From: CAXQZU01 sp964228555
GTDB lineage: Bacteria; Planctomycetota; PLA2; JAEUHO01
Length of the DNA stretch: 64,000 bases
Assembly (NCBI GenBank): GCA_964228555.1
Contig: CAXQZU010000040.1
Span: 107,158 to 171,157 of the forward strand
Reading direction: 5' to 3'
The notes beneath the pieces were generated by a model that worked only from the letters and a program-made list of their open reading frames with translations, did no database searches and was not told where the DNA came from. How positions within the stretch are numbered: position 1 is the stretch's first letter; each line of letters starts with the position of its first letter. Below, one piece after another: positions 8,641 through 22,226 of the stretch. Made by a program: the position numbers and the translations under genes.

Positions 8641-9674
8641 TGCGCGCCACCGCACCCCGCGCCCCTGCCCGGCCGTGGGCCCTCCTGCTGGGCCTGCTGC
8701 TGGCGCTGGCCGGCAGCGCCGGGCTGTGGGCGGGTGACGGGCCCACCATCCCCGAGCGGCGCCGCGCGCTGCTGGAAGCGCAGGGTGACGAGCGCATCGG
8801 CTTCGCGCTCGACCGCCTGCAGGGCCGCATCGGTGCCCCCGAGTTCGCCGACACGGGTGCGTTCGGCGACTGGCTGGGTGCACTGCCCGACGGCCGTGCC
8901 GCGCACCCCGTGGTGAGGCTGCGCCGCGGCTGGGCCTACGTGACGGCCCGGCGCGGCGCCGAGGCCGTCGAGCTGCTCGAGGCCGCGCTGCGCGACGATG
9001 CCGGCAGCGGGCTGGTGCGTGCCTACCTGGGCGAGGCACTGCGCCAGTCCGGCCGCCTGCGCGAGGCCATGCCGATGCTGGCCAGCGCACGCCGCACGGG
9101 CTACGCCGGCGGTCACCTGCGCCAGTCGGCCGAGGAGTGCTTCCACGGCCTGCGCGCCGGCGGCACCGGGAAGGATGCGCCCGCGCTGCCCGACTACGCC
9201 GTGGGCGCCGAGGCTTGGCTGGCCGTGGGCCCCGATGCGGCCCTGCAGGCCCTGCTGGCGCGCGCGCTGCTCGACGACCTCGCCGCGCACGACACGCCCA
9301 GCAGCGAGCGCGGCCGCCTGTGGGCCCGCACGGCGGCGCCCCACGCGCTCGATGCCAGCCTCCAGCCAGGCGCCGAGCGCCTCGCGTCGGCCCAGCTGGC
9401 GCTGGACGCAGCGCTGGCGCTGGACGGCGAGGAAGCCGCCCAGCCGGGCCGCACGCTGCGCTTCGACCTGCTGGCCCGCGCCTACGCGCTGGGCACGCCG
9501 CTGGAGCGCGAGGGCCACGACCTGCCCGAGGTGCTCCCGCTCCTCGCCGAGGCCGCCCTCGCCGAGGGCCGCCCCGAGCTGGCGGCCCGCCTCGCCCGCC
9601 AGCGCCTGGACCTGTCCGAGAGCCCCGCCGCCCGCCGCGTCCTCCTGAGCCTGCCCCCCGACCTGGGCGACTGA
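8640..9674 (+). CDS. secreted TPR-like repeat protein
   Basis: A 344-residue protein translated from the ATG in a TGATG overlap with the preceding gene. It has a signal peptide of about 32 residues (ALLLGLLLALAGSAGLWA). Helix pairs follow with TPR character, for example WAYVTARRGAEAVELLEAA then LVRAYLGEALRQSGRLREA. There is a further repeat-like C-terminus. The overlap and shared export suggest that this and the upstream protein work together in the cell envelope. The function is unknown. Confidence 0.68.
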   Translation: MRATAPRAPARPWALLLGLLLALAGSAGLWAGDGPTIPERRRALLEAQGDERIGFALDRLQGRIGAPEFADTGAFGDWLGALPDGRAAHPVVRLRRGWAYVTARRGAEAVELLEAALRDDAGSGLVRAYLGEALRQSGRLREAMPMLASARRTGYAGGHLRQSAEECFHGLRAGGTGKDAPALPDYAVGAEAWLAVGPDAALQALLARALLDDLAAHDTPSSERGRLWARTAAPHALDASLQPGAERLASAQLALDAALALDGEEAAQPGRTLRFDLLARAYALGTPLEREGHDLPEVLPLLAEAALAEGRPELAARLARQRLDLSESPAARRVLLSLPPDLGD

Positions 9675-9775
9675 CCTCCCAGCCCGCGCTCTCGTCGCGC
9701 CCGGCCACCGCCTCCGGCCTCGCTCTCGCGTTCACCGTCCTCGCGCCACCGGCGCGCCGTCCCGCATCGAAGCGC

Positions 9776-12082
<2,307 letters not shown>

Positions 12083-12222
12083 GCGCACCTCCGGGTCCCC
12101 TACCTTCGCCGCCCGGAGCCCCGGGACGCAAGAGGAACGGGGCGCCGCGCCGGGCTGCGAGCGTCCCGCCCCGGCCGTAGCGTGCTGGCCTCGCCGGCAG
12201 CCCCGGACCACGGAGAGGCCCC

Positions 12223-13197
12223 ATGCCCCACGACCTCGCCCACCAGTTCCTGCGCGTGACCGAGTCGGCCGCCATCGCGGCCGCGCGCACCGTCGGCCAG
12301 GGCGACCGCCACCACGCCGACCACGTGGCCGTGGAGGCCATGCGCGCGGTGCTGGGCACCATCCCGATGCACGGCCGCATCGTGATCGGCGAGGGCGAAC
12401 GCGACGAGGCGCCGATGCTCTACATCGGCGAGAAGCTGGGCACGGGCGCACCCGGCTCGCCGGAGGTGGACATCGCCGTGGACCCGCTGGAGGGCACGAA
12501 CCTGTGCGCCAGCGGCATGAATGGGGCCATCGCGGTGCTGGCCGCCTCCGAGCGGGGCGGCCTGCTGCACGCCCCGGACTGCTACATGAAGAAGCTGGTG
12601 GTGGGCCCGCGCAGCCGCGGGCGCGTCCACCTGGACGCGCCGGCCGGCGAGAACCTCAAGGCCATCGCCGCCAGCCTCGAACGCAAGGTGGCCGACGTCA
12701 CCGTGGTGGTGCTGGAGCGGCCGCGGCACGAGAAGCTGGTGGAGGAGATCCGCAGCGCCGGGGCGCGCATCCGCTTCATCACGGACGGCGACCTGGCCCC
12801 CGCCATCAGCGCCTGCGTCACGGGCACCGCCGTGCACGCCGTGATGGGCGTGGGCGGCGCGCCGGAGGGCGTGCTGGCCGCGGTGGTCACGCGCTGCCTG
12901 GGCGGCGAGATGCAGGGCCGGCTGGTAGAGCACAAGCCCGGCGACCGCGAGCGCGCCCTCAAGATGGGCGTCACGGACTTCGACCGCATCCTGTCGGCCA
13001 AGGACCTTGCTCCCGGCGAGCGCCTGGTCTTCGCCGCCACCGGCGTCACGAACGGCGACCTGCTCAAGGGCACCACCTTCTTCGGTTCCGGCTGCCGTAC
13101 GCACAGCCTGGTCATGGGCCTGGGCTCGCCGCGGCGCGTGCGCTTCGCGGACACGGTGCACCTGCACGACGTCCACGACATCGAGGTGCGCCTCTAG
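12223..13197 (+). CDS. glpX: fructose-1,6-bisphosphatase class II (GlpX)
   Basis: A 324-residue metal-dependent phosphatase that makes fructose 6-phosphate in gluconeogenesis. Diagnostic segments are GQGDRHHADHVAVEAMR, the metal-binding GEGERDEAPMLYIGE, and DIAVDPLEGTN with the catalytic acidic residues. Length matches the family. GGAGAGG precedes the ATG. It shares a 140-base divergent intergenic region with maeB. In some bacteria the same enzyme also acts on sedoheptulose 1,7-bisphosphate; that cannot be decided here. Confidence 0.96.
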   Translation: MPHDLAHQFLRVTESAAIAAARTVGQGDRHHADHVAVEAMRAVLGTIPMHGRIVIGEGERDEAPMLYIGEKLGTGAPGSPEVDIAVDPLEGTNLCASGMNGAIAVLAASERGGLLHAPDCYMKKLVVGPRSRGRVHLDAPAGENLKAIAASLERKVADVTVVVLERPRHEKLVEEIRSAGARIRFITDGDLAPAISACVTGTAVHAVMGVGGAPEGVLAAVVTRCLGGEMQGRLVEHKPGDRERALKMGVTDFDRILSAKDLAPGERLVFAATGVTNGDLLKGTTFFGSGCRTHSLVMGLGSPRRVRFADTVHLHDVHDIEVRL

Positions 13198-13245
13198 GCC
13201 ACGGCGCGCGCCACCGCGTGGGCGCGGCCCGGGCGTGAGCGTTGC

Positions 13246-15273
13246 TCAGGGCGCCTTGGGCGGCTCCTGCGGGGCCGGCGCCGGCTCCGGGGCGGGCACA
13301 GGTGCGGGTGCGGGCGCAGGCGTGGGGGCAGGTCCGGGCGCCGGCGTGGGCGCCGGGGCCGGTGCCTCCGGCTTGGCCGGCTCGGGCCGGGCACCCAGCG
13401 TCACCTCCAGCACGAGGTCCTGCGGCTTCTTGCCGCCGGCCGTGCGCTGCACGCCCACGCGCACCCTCTCTCCCTCCCAGCGGAAGCGCAGCAAGTTGCG
13501 CGCGGTGCCCAGGTCGCTGACGGGCTCGCCATCGAGCGAGGCGAGCCGGTCGCCGGCCTGCAGGCCCGCCGCCGCCGCAGGCGTGCCCGGCGAGACCTCG
13601 CCGACGGTGGGCACGCTCTCGCCCTGCTTCCAGCTGATGCCCATGTAGCCGCGCTTCCACGCCTTGCCCTGCCGCAGGGTCGGCAGTGCCTCCATGATGC
13701 GCGACCACGGCAGCAGGAACCCGATGCCGCTGCTGCGTCCGTGCTGGAGGGGCGCCCACACGCGCAGCATCCCGTAGGCACGGCCCTCGAGGTCCACCGC
13801 CAGGCCGCCGGCGTTGGCGTCCGTGACGCCCGCATCGGTCTGCCAGTCGCCGCGCCAGGCCGCCGGCGTGCTGGGCGCATGCAGCTTGGAGAGCATGCCC
13901 ACCGCCAGCAGGGGCGAGGGCATGCGCTGGGCGCCGTACGGGTTGCCCAGGGCCACGAGGAAGCGGCCCTCCTGGAAGCGCTCCGGCGCCACGGCCTGCA
14001 GCGCCGGCGCCGCCGTGCCGCCGCTGCGATAGCCCTCCGTGGCCAGCAACGCGATGCCCAGGCGCGCATCCACGCCCACCAGGCGCGCGGGCAAGGAGCG
14101 CCCGTCCGCGAGGTGCGCCACGAGGCCCGTGATGCCCGCAAGGCCTGGCTCCATGCGCAGGTCGTCGGGCAGGGCATCGCCCACGCCGGGCGGGTTGGCC
14201 AGCTCGAAGGTGTTGGCCAGGTTGTAGAGGCTCGTGACGATCTCGCCCTCGGCACTCACGACGATGCCGCTCACCGGGCCGTCGTAGCGCGCCATGGGCT
14301 GCAGCGCCTGCCCCATGGGCATCTTGACCACCAGCGGTGCCGAGCGCTGGACCGTGAGCGAGGCCACGGCGGGCGCAGCCACCTCCGCCGCGTGTGCGAA
14401 GGTCGCCTCCAGCGCCGCCGCCTGCGCCGAGCGTGACTTCGTGGGCGCGACCTCGGCGAACAGCTCGGCGGCATCCGGCAGGTCGCCGTAGGCCGCGCGC
14501 AGGCGCTGCACGGGCACCACCTTGCCGAGGAACTGGAACGCGTTGCCGGGCTCCGGCTGCATCCACGTGGAGACCGTGCCCACGAGGCGCCCCTCCACGT
14601 CCACGAGGGGCCCGCCATTGACGCCGGGGTTGATGGCCGCGGTCGTGTAGAGGAACTCGAAGCGGCCCTCGGCATGGCCAGCCGGGAACGGCTGCAGGGC
14701 CGCCACCACGCCCGCGGTGAGGCTGGGCAGGCCCTCGTCGGCCAGGTTGAAGGAGTTGCCCATCGCGAAGGCGAAGTCGCCCACCGCGAGGTCGTCGCTG
14801 CTGCCTGCCACCAGCCACGCGGCGAAGCCCGCGGCCGGCGGGTCCACGATGCGCAGCAGGCACGTGTCGGCGGCCGGCACCTTGCGCACCACGCGCGCGG
14901 TGTAGGCCTTGAAGGTGCCGGACTTGAGGTCGGGCACGCGCACCTCGACCTCCTGCGCATCCATGCGCTCGGCCTTCTGCTGGCGGCCCTCGCCGGTGAC
15001 CTTGACCAGCGCCGTGCAGTCGGCATCGGACAGCACCAGCCCCTTGCGCGACACCAGCACGCCCGAGGACCCGCCCATGCGCCGCTCCGAGGCGTCCTTG
15101 GGCTTGCCCAGGCACAGCACGGTCGCCGGCGTCACCTTCTTGATGGCCGCCTTGAACTCGGCCTCGATGCCGGGCAGCGAGCCCTTCTCGTCGGCCGCGC
15201 GCAGCGCAGGCCACGGCAGCAGGCAGGCCAGCAGCCACGCCGCCAGCAGCCCCCCGACGCGACGCCGGCTCAC
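13246..15273 (-). CDS. tandem trypsin-fold protein with PDZ domain, probably a pseudoprotease
   Basis: A 675-residue exported protein starting at the GTG that overlaps the upstream protease stop (GTGA). The signal peptide is about 1-26. Two chymotrypsin-like domains (about 30-265 and 280-520) precede a PDZ-like domain (GYMGISWKQGE, SPGTPAAAAGLQAGDRLASL) and a Pro/Ala/Gly tail. The serine motif GNSGG reads GVNGG in the first domain and ANAGG in the second. The histidine region also lacks a clear TNxHV. Both domains therefore look catalytically dead, unlike the HtrA-like enzyme next door, which keeps all three residues. Likely roles are chaperone or substrate-binding partner. Confidence 0.88.
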   Translation of the reverse strand: MSRRRVGGLLAAWLLACLLPWPALRAADEKGSLPGIEAEFKAAIKKVTPATVLCLGKPKDASERRMGGSSGVLVSRKGLVLSDADCTALVKVTGEGRQQKAERMDAQEVEVRVPDLKSGTFKAYTARVVRKVPAADTCLLRIVDPPAAGFAAWLVAGSSDDLAVGDFAFAMGNSFNLADEGLPSLTAGVVAALQPFPAGHAEGRFEFLYTTAAINPGVNGGPLVDVEGRLVGTVSTWMQPEPGNAFQFLGKVVPVQRLRAAYGDLPDAAELFAEVAPTKSRSAQAAALEATFAHAAEVAAPAVASLTVQRSAPLVVKMPMGQALQPMARYDGPVSGIVVSAEGEIVTSLYNLANTFELANPPGVGDALPDDLRMEPGLAGITGLVAHLADGRSLPARLVGVDARLGIALLATEGYRSGGTAAPALQAVAPERFQEGRFLVALGNPYGAQRMPSPLLAVGMLSKLHAPSTPAAWRGDWQTDAGVTDANAGGLAVDLEGRAYGMLRVWAPLQHGRSSGIGFLLPWSRIMEALPTLRQGKAWKRGYMGISWKQGESVPTVGEVSPGTPAAAAGLQAGDRLASLDGEPVSDLGTARNLLRFRWEGERVRVGVQRTAGGKKPQDLVLEVTLGARPEPAKPEAPAPAPTPAPGPAPTPAPAPAPVPAPEPAPAPQEPPKAP

Positions 15274-16442
15274 TTGCCGCCGCCCAGCACGCCCGACCAG
15301 CTCAGCGCCTTGCCGCCGCGCTTGAAGCGGATGCTGACCTTGGCGCCCGCGCTGTGCAGCACGACGGCGTTGGTCAGGTCGTTGGCGGTGAGCACCTTCA
15401 CGGCGGGCTTGCCCCCCATCGTGATGGACTCGATCACGTCCCCCACCAGCATGGGCTTGTCCCCGGCCGCCGCGGGGCTCTTGGCCTGGAAGCCCGTCAC
15501 GCGCGCCCCGACCGGGTTGCCCTCGTCGTTGGTGTGGGTGGCCGCATCGATGCCGAGGTAGCCCGCCTCGGCCCCCTCGGGCTTGAGCATCTTGTCGAGG
15601 AAGGCGCTCACCTGGTGGATGGGGATCGAGAACGACGCGCCGGTGTTGCTGGGCCCCGCGCCGGGCGGGCCCGGCCGCGTGGCGATCTTGCCGTTGATCC
15701 CGATCAGCTGCCCCTTGGCGTTCCACAGCGGGCCACCCGAGTTGCCGGGGTTCACCTCGGCGTCGTGCTGGATGGCGTTGCCATAGAAGTACTCGCCCCC
15801 GAGGATGCGGTCCGTCCCCGAGATGCAGCCCAGCGTGCAGACCGGCTGGCCGTCCAGCGCGAGGAAGAAGGGGTTGCCCGTGGCCAGCACCCACGCACCC
15901 TCGGCCAGGCCCTGGCTGGCGTCGGCCTTGATCTCCACGCCCTTGAGGCCCTTGGGCGGCTTGTCGAAGCGCAGCACGGCAAAGTCATACTTCTCGATCT
16001 GCTCCGCCGTGCTCACCACGCGCTCCTCGCCGTCCGAGGGCACCACGGCGATGCCGTCCGCGCCCGCCGTGACGTGCACGTTGGTGATCACCCACAGCTT
16101 GCCGGCGCGGCTGACGATCACGCCCGAGCCCACGCCCACGAGCTGCAGCGCGCCCTGCTTGTCCTTGCGCTTGTTGAGCACGCTCACGGTGAAGCGCCGT
16201 ACCTGCGCCAGCGCGTCCACCAGGCTCTGCTCCACGCCGCGCGCCAGCGCCAGCTGGGCCGCCGGGTCCGCCGGGGCCGGGACGCCCGTCCCGGGGACGC
16301 TGCCCGGCACGGGGGCCGGGGCCGCGGGCACGGCGCCGGGGGTGGGCCCATCGGCGCCCAGCGGGCGCAGGGCACCGGGCAGGGCCGCTAGGGCCAGCAG
16401 GCCGGCCACCAGCAAGCGAGGCGGGAAGGAGGCGTGCGGCAT
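15270..16442 (-). CDS. HtrA/DegP-type periplasmic serine protease
   Basis: A 390-residue protein with a signal peptide (about 1-30) and a Pro-rich spacer. The trypsin-like domain has an intact triad: His in WVITNVHV, Asp in KYDFAVLRFD, and Ser in VNPGNSGGPLWN. A PDZ domain follows (YLGIDAATH, DKPMLVGDVIESITMGG). HtrA proteases degrade or refold damaged envelope proteins. Its stop overlaps the GTG of the tandem pseudoprotease, so the two should be made together. It lies just past the tRNA terminator on the same strand. Confidence 0.92.
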   Translation of the reverse strand: MPHASFPPRLLVAGLLALAALPGALRPLGADGPTPGAVPAAPAPVPGSVPGTGVPAPADPAAQLALARGVEQSLVDALAQVRRFTVSVLNKRKDKQGALQLVGVGSGVIVSRAGKLWVITNVHVTAGADGIAVVPSDGEERVVSTAEQIEKYDFAVLRFDKPPKGLKGVEIKADASQGLAEGAWVLATGNPFFLALDGQPVCTLGCISGTDRILGGEYFYGNAIQHDAEVNPGNSGGPLWNAKGQLIGINGKIATRPGPPGAGPSNTGASFSIPIHQVSAFLDKMLKPEGAEAGYLGIDAATHTNDEGNPVGARVTGFQAKSPAAAGDKPMLVGDVIESITMGGKPAVKVLTANDLTNAVVLHSAGAKVSIRFKRGGKALSWSGVLGGGK

Positions 16443-16515
16443 GCCCGCAGCCTACCGCAGGCCGGGGGCGCGCCCGGCGGGCCCCAGTGCGCCGGCGGGA
16501 CGGGCCGGGAAGCGA

Positions 16516-16550
16516 GGGCCCCCGCAAGGCAGCGCGCCTTGCGGGGGCCC
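16516..16550 (-). terminator. transcription terminator hairpin after the tRNA pair
   Basis: A perfect 15-bp inverted repeat (16516-16530 and 16536-16550) with the 5-base loop AGCGC lies directly 3' of tRNA-Glu on the minus strand. A run with several Ts (TCGCTT) follows. It separates tRNA transcription from the protease genes. Confidence 0.8.
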
Positions 16551-16553
16551 AGG

Positions 16554-16628
16554 TGGTGACCCCACGGGGACTCGAACCCCGGTTTCAGCCTTGAGAGGGC
16601 CGTGTCCTAACCGCTGGACGATGGGGCC
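16554..16628 (-). tRNA. tRNA-Glu (CTC)
   Basis: Cloverleaf on the minus strand with acceptor GGCCCCA/TGGGGTC, anticodon stem CGGCC/GGCTG, loop CTCTCAA (anticodon CTC) and T loop GGTTCGAGTCC. The 3' CCA is encoded (16554-16556). It follows tRNA-Gln by 7 bases in the same direction, so the two are probably cotranscribed. Confidence 0.96.
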
Positions 16629-16635
16629 AGGGAGA

Positions 16636-16711
16636 TGGCTGAGGAGGTAGGGATCGAACCTACGACTTCCTGATCCAGAGTCAGGCGTTCTACCAGCTGA
16701 ACTACTCCTCA
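16636..16711 (-). tRNA. tRNA-Gln (CTG)
   Basis: Cloverleaf on the minus strand: acceptor TGAGGAG/CTCCTCA with discriminator G, anticodon stem CCTGA/TCAGG, loop CTCTGGA (anticodon CTG), T arm GTAGG-TTCGATC-CCTAC. CCA is encoded. It is first of the two-tRNA unit. Confidence 0.96.
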
Positions 16712-16888
16712 AGGATGCGTGACAGATCATGGCCGCCCGGTCAGGCGGCCCCGGATCGCTCCGGGACCCCGGATCGTAGGACCGTCGCGGGGAGGGTCAA
16801 GCCGCCGCGGGGTGCGCGGCCCGAGGGCCGCCCGCAGGCCTGCCGCCGGGCCCGCGGCGGGCTGGGTTGCGGCGCCGGGCCGGCGCAC

Positions 16889-19036
<2,148 letters not shown>

Positions 19037-19147
19037 CCCCTCACGGTACCGTCCCACCCGGACGGCGGGCGCTGCCCGCTGCGACGCGCAGCCGCGCCAC
19101 GTTCGTACCCGAGGCGGCCGACCGTGCGGCCGTGCCGGAGGGCCCGC

Positions 19148-21643
19148 ATGCCGATCCCCGCACGCCCCACTGCCACGCCCACGGCCGGCGCGCCGCGTGC
19201 CCCCCGCCCGGCGCGCAGCGCCGCGCGCACCCTCGCCCACGCCCTCGCCAGCACTCTGTCCCGCGCCGCCCTGGGCGTGCTGGCGCTGGTCCTGCTGGGC
19301 GGCACCAGCGCCTGGCCGGACGGCGAGGCGCCGCACGCGGCCCCGGGGGCCTGGCGCGCGAGCGAGGCCCTCGCCCCCGACGCGGACACGGCCAGCCACG
19401 ACCTGCTGCGCGTGCTCGACGCACGCACCGGCCGGCCGGTGGCGGGCGCGCAGGTGACGGCCACGTGGGAGAACGCCTACGAGCACGGCGCCTGGGCACC
19501 GCGGGACGGCCGCTGGACCACGGACGAGCACGGCACGCTGGTGCGCCGGCGCCCGCCGGGCGACGAGGGGCCGCGCCACTGGGAGGTGCGGGCACCCGGC
19601 TACGAGACCGAGCACGAGTACAGCACCGGCGACCTCGACGAGACCCTCGAGCTCGAGCCCGCCGTGGCCATGCACGGGCGCCTCGTGGACGTGGCCGGGC
19701 GCCCGCTGGCCGGCGTCACCGTGGCGTGGAAGAAGGGCTGTGCGCACGCCCCCTTCCACGGGCAGGCCGTGAGCGACGCCACGGGCCGCTTCGTGCTGCC
19801 CGATGGGCCGCGCCAGGCCGACATCGGCACCATCGCCGGCCCGGGGATCCGCTTCGATCCCTACAACGTGGAGGTGGCGCCGCTGGGCGTGGTGGCGCCG
19901 CTGACTGTGGTCGAGCCCGGCATCACGGTGCGCGGCCGCGTGCTGCCGCCCCACGGCCCCCGCGTGCTCACGCTGGCCTCGCGCCAGGAGGAGCGTGGCC
20001 CGCTGCTGGAGCTGGCCCCGCACGGGGGCTTCTGCCTGCCGCACGTGGAGCCGGGCAGCGAGCTGCAGGTGTGGGACCTGGAGCTGCCCGGCACGGGCCC
20101 CGAGCCGGTTGATGCCCACCCGCTCGTGATCGACCTCGACGCATGGACGCCGGGCGCCTGCGTGCGGGCAGGCGCGCGCGAGCCCGCTTGGGACGCCGTG
20201 CGGCCCGGCCGCCTGCACCTGTTCGCCGTGGGCGCTGCGGCCGGCGACGACGAGGCGCTCGTGGTGCACCTGGACCGCAGCGACGGCCGGCGCATGACGG
20301 CCACCCTCGACGACGGCGAGGCTGGGGCGGCGGAGGCCCTCGAGCTGCCGCCGGGCTGCTGGCGCGTGCGCCTCTCCGGCGGGCCCTTCGCGCGCTACGC
20401 CGCGCAGCCCCTCGTGGTGCAGGTGCCCGCCACGCCCTCCACGCAGCGCCGCGCCCTCGTGCTCTCGCGCGCCGACCGGGTGCTCGTGCCGGCGGGCGAC
20501 GCGCGCCTGGCCGCGGCGCTGGGCGTGGGCGTGGATGACCTCGAGGCCATGGCCTGGCACCTGGCGGCGCGCGACAGCCTCTCGGGCGCGCTGGTGCACC
20601 TGCAGGGCCACCTCGGGCCCGAGGCAGGCGCCGAGCTGCCGTGGGTGCTGCCCGGCGTGCCCGTCAGCCTGTGGGCCTACGGCCCCTTCGGCCGCGTGCA
20701 GTTCCTTCCCGCGCGCGGCCCCGCCGGCGAGCGCCGCTTCACGTGGAGCGTGCGGCCGGGCGGCGTGCTCGAGGTCGAGGGCGGGCCCGAGGGGGCCGCG
20801 CCCGGCGCCGACGACTTCAGCATCGCAGCTGGGATCCCGCTGCACGCGCAGGTGCTGGCGGACGACGCCGGGGGCAAGGGCCGCGTGCGCCTGCGCGTGC
20901 CGGAGCCCGGTCGGTTCCTGCTCTACGAAGCCTCGCATGGCCGCTCCGCTGTCGTGCCCTTCACAGCCTTCGCGCCCGCGGCGGCGCTGCGGCGCATGGC
21001 CTTCGAGCAGCTGTGGCCGCAGGCGGGGCCGCAGCAGCACCTGCGGCTCGAGCCGCCCACGGAGGTGCCGCTGCCGTCCGAGGATCCCGCCACGGCCATG
21101 TCGTTGCGCCTGTGCGCGCCGCAGGACCTCGCCGCCATCGAGCGCGCCCCGGGCTACGGGGGCCAGCTGGACTGGGAGGCCGACGAGCCCATGCTCGACG
21201 AGGGCCGCCTCGACGTGCAGCACGTCCTGCTCCGCCCGGGCACGCACGTGCTCGCCCGGCTCGACGTGGCGCTGGTGCAGGACGCCGAGGACGCCTGGCA
21301 GCCCAGCGGCTGGGCGCTGGCGCCGCTGCATGCCGTCCTGCAGGGGCCCGGCCCCTACGCGCTGGCCTGGCCGCGGGGCGGCCTAGACCTGCGCGTACGG
21401 CTGGCGCAGGACGGAGGGGGAACGCCCACCGTGCGCGTGGACGGGCAGGACTACGCGCCGCGCGCGCTGGGCAGCGGCGAGTTCCTGCTGCGGCTGCGCG
21501 GCCTGCACGCCGGCCGCCACCACGTGACCCTGCTGGCGTCCGGCCACACGAGCCAGGCCACGGAGGTGACGCTGGCGCCCGACGAGGTGCGCGCGCTGGA
21601 GGGCGCACTGCCGGCGGCACAGCCGGAGGCCGCACCCCGCTAG
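19148..21643 (+). CDS. large secreted protein with carboxypeptidase-regulatory-like repeats
   Basis: An 831-residue protein with an N-terminal hydrophobic segment (GVLALVLLGGTSAW, about 40-53) acting as signal or anchor. At least two beta-sandwich units of carboxypeptidase-regulatory type follow: VLDARTGRPVAGAQVTATWE with EVRAPGYE (about 80-160), and GRLVDVAGRPLAGVTVAW (about 170-250). Similar strand-rich segments continue to the end (LRGLHAGRHHVTLLASGH). Such domains act as structural or binding modules outside the cytoplasm; no catalytic motif was seen. Relatives of this architecture recur at 33649-35382 in the prophage cassette. Confidence 0.72.
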   Translation: MPIPARPTATPTAGAPRAPRPARSAARTLAHALASTLSRAALGVLALVLLGGTSAWPDGEAPHAAPGAWRASEALAPDADTASHDLLRVLDARTGRPVAGAQVTATWENAYEHGAWAPRDGRWTTDEHGTLVRRRPPGDEGPRHWEVRAPGYETEHEYSTGDLDETLELEPAVAMHGRLVDVAGRPLAGVTVAWKKGCAHAPFHGQAVSDATGRFVLPDGPRQADIGTIAGPGIRFDPYNVEVAPLGVVAPLTVVEPGITVRGRVLPPHGPRVLTLASRQEERGPLLELAPHGGFCLPHVEPGSELQVWDLELPGTGPEPVDAHPLVIDLDAWTPGACVRAGAREPAWDAVRPGRLHLFAVGAAAGDDEALVVHLDRSDGRRMTATLDDGEAGAAEALELPPGCWRVRLSGGPFARYAAQPLVVQVPATPSTQRRALVLSRADRVLVPAGDARLAAALGVGVDDLEAMAWHLAARDSLSGALVHLQGHLGPEAGAELPWVLPGVPVSLWAYGPFGRVQFLPARGPAGERRFTWSVRPGGVLEVEGGPEGAAPGADDFSIAAGIPLHAQVLADDAGGKGRVRLRVPEPGRFLLYEASHGRSAVVPFTAFAPAAALRRMAFEQLWPQAGPQQHLRLEPPTEVPLPSEDPATAMSLRLCAPQDLAAIERAPGYGGQLDWEADEPMLDEGRLDVQHVLLRPGTHVLARLDVALVQDAEDAWQPSGWALAPLHAVLQGPGPYALAWPRGGLDLRVRLAQDGGGTPTVRVDGQDYAPRALGSGEFLLRLRGLHAGRHHVTLLASGHTSQATEVTLAPDEVRALEGALPAAQPEAAPR

Positions 21644-21687
21644 GCCTGCGCCACGCGGCCTCGCGCGCCGCCGCCAGCGCGCCGCCG

Positions 21688-22203
21688 CTAGCGCACCGGG
21701 GGCGGGTCCCACACCACGGCGCCGCCGGGCGTGAAGTAGACGAACAGCATCTCGCCACCGGTCACGGTGGGCACGTGGTGCGAGCCGGGCGCGAACACCA
21801 CCCAGCCCGGCGGGTGCTCGTGGAAGCGCGGCGTGCCGGCCCAGTCCAGGCACAGGTTGATCTCGCCGCGCGTGTGCGTGTGGCCCAGGCCCTGCCCCTC
21901 CATCCACACCACGTCCACCGCGAAGCCGCCCAGGTCCTTGGAGAGGCGACCGAAGCGCACCTTGGGGCCGCCGGCCTTGGGCGTGAGCCAGCCCTCGGCG
22001 ATGCCCTGCGTGCACAGCGCGCGCACGCGCTCCACCGCCGGGCCCCGGAAGGGCAGCGCGCGCTCCAGCGTGGCGGCGGCCTCGGGCCGCGCCGGGTCCA
22101 GCGCGCGCAGCGTGGGCAGCCAGGCCGTGAGCTCGGCCTCGAGGGCCGCGCGGGCGGGGCTGGGCGGGGCAGGGTCCTTGGAGGCGGGCGTGGAGGTGCT
22201 CAT
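21688..22203 (-). CDS. DUF4863 cupin-like protein, related to 4-hydroxylaminobenzoate lyase
   Basis: A 171-residue protein with a helical N-terminus and a small cupin barrel. GHTHTRGEINLCLDW gives the paired His and Glu expected for a metal site, and the second half has RFHEHPPGWVVFAPGSHH. I recognise the pattern of the DUF4863 family. Its characterised member, PnbB, converts 4-hydroxylaminobenzoate to protocatechuate. Here it is the last gene behind kynureninase and kynurenine formamidase, 23 bases after kynB. A role on an anthranilate-type intermediate is therefore a reasonable inference, not a demonstrated one. Confidence 0.75.
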   Translation of the reverse strand: MSTSTPASKDPAPPSPARAALEAELTAWLPTLRALDPARPEAAATLERALPFRGPAVERVRALCTQGIAEGWLTPKAGGPKVRFGRLSKDLGGFAVDVVWMEGQGLGHTHTRGEINLCLDWAGTPRFHEHPPGWVVFAPGSHHVPTVTGGEMLFVYFTPGGAVVWDPPPVR

Positions 22204-22226
22204 GCGCGCACTCTAGCGCAGGGCCC

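Noticed and set aside
4989..9674. 1561-residue plus-strand open frame
   Set aside because: Only the part after 8640 is protein-like (signal peptide and TPR helices). The rest is antisense to mutY and the lipoprotein, or in the wrong frame of the thioredoxin-like gene.
13266..13380. Repetitive GGxGCxGGxGC sequence as a possible CRISPR or minisatellite
   Set aside because: It encodes the Pro/Ala/Gly-rich tail of the pseudoprotease in frame. No spacer-repeat structure exists, and no CRISPR array was seen anywhere in the window.
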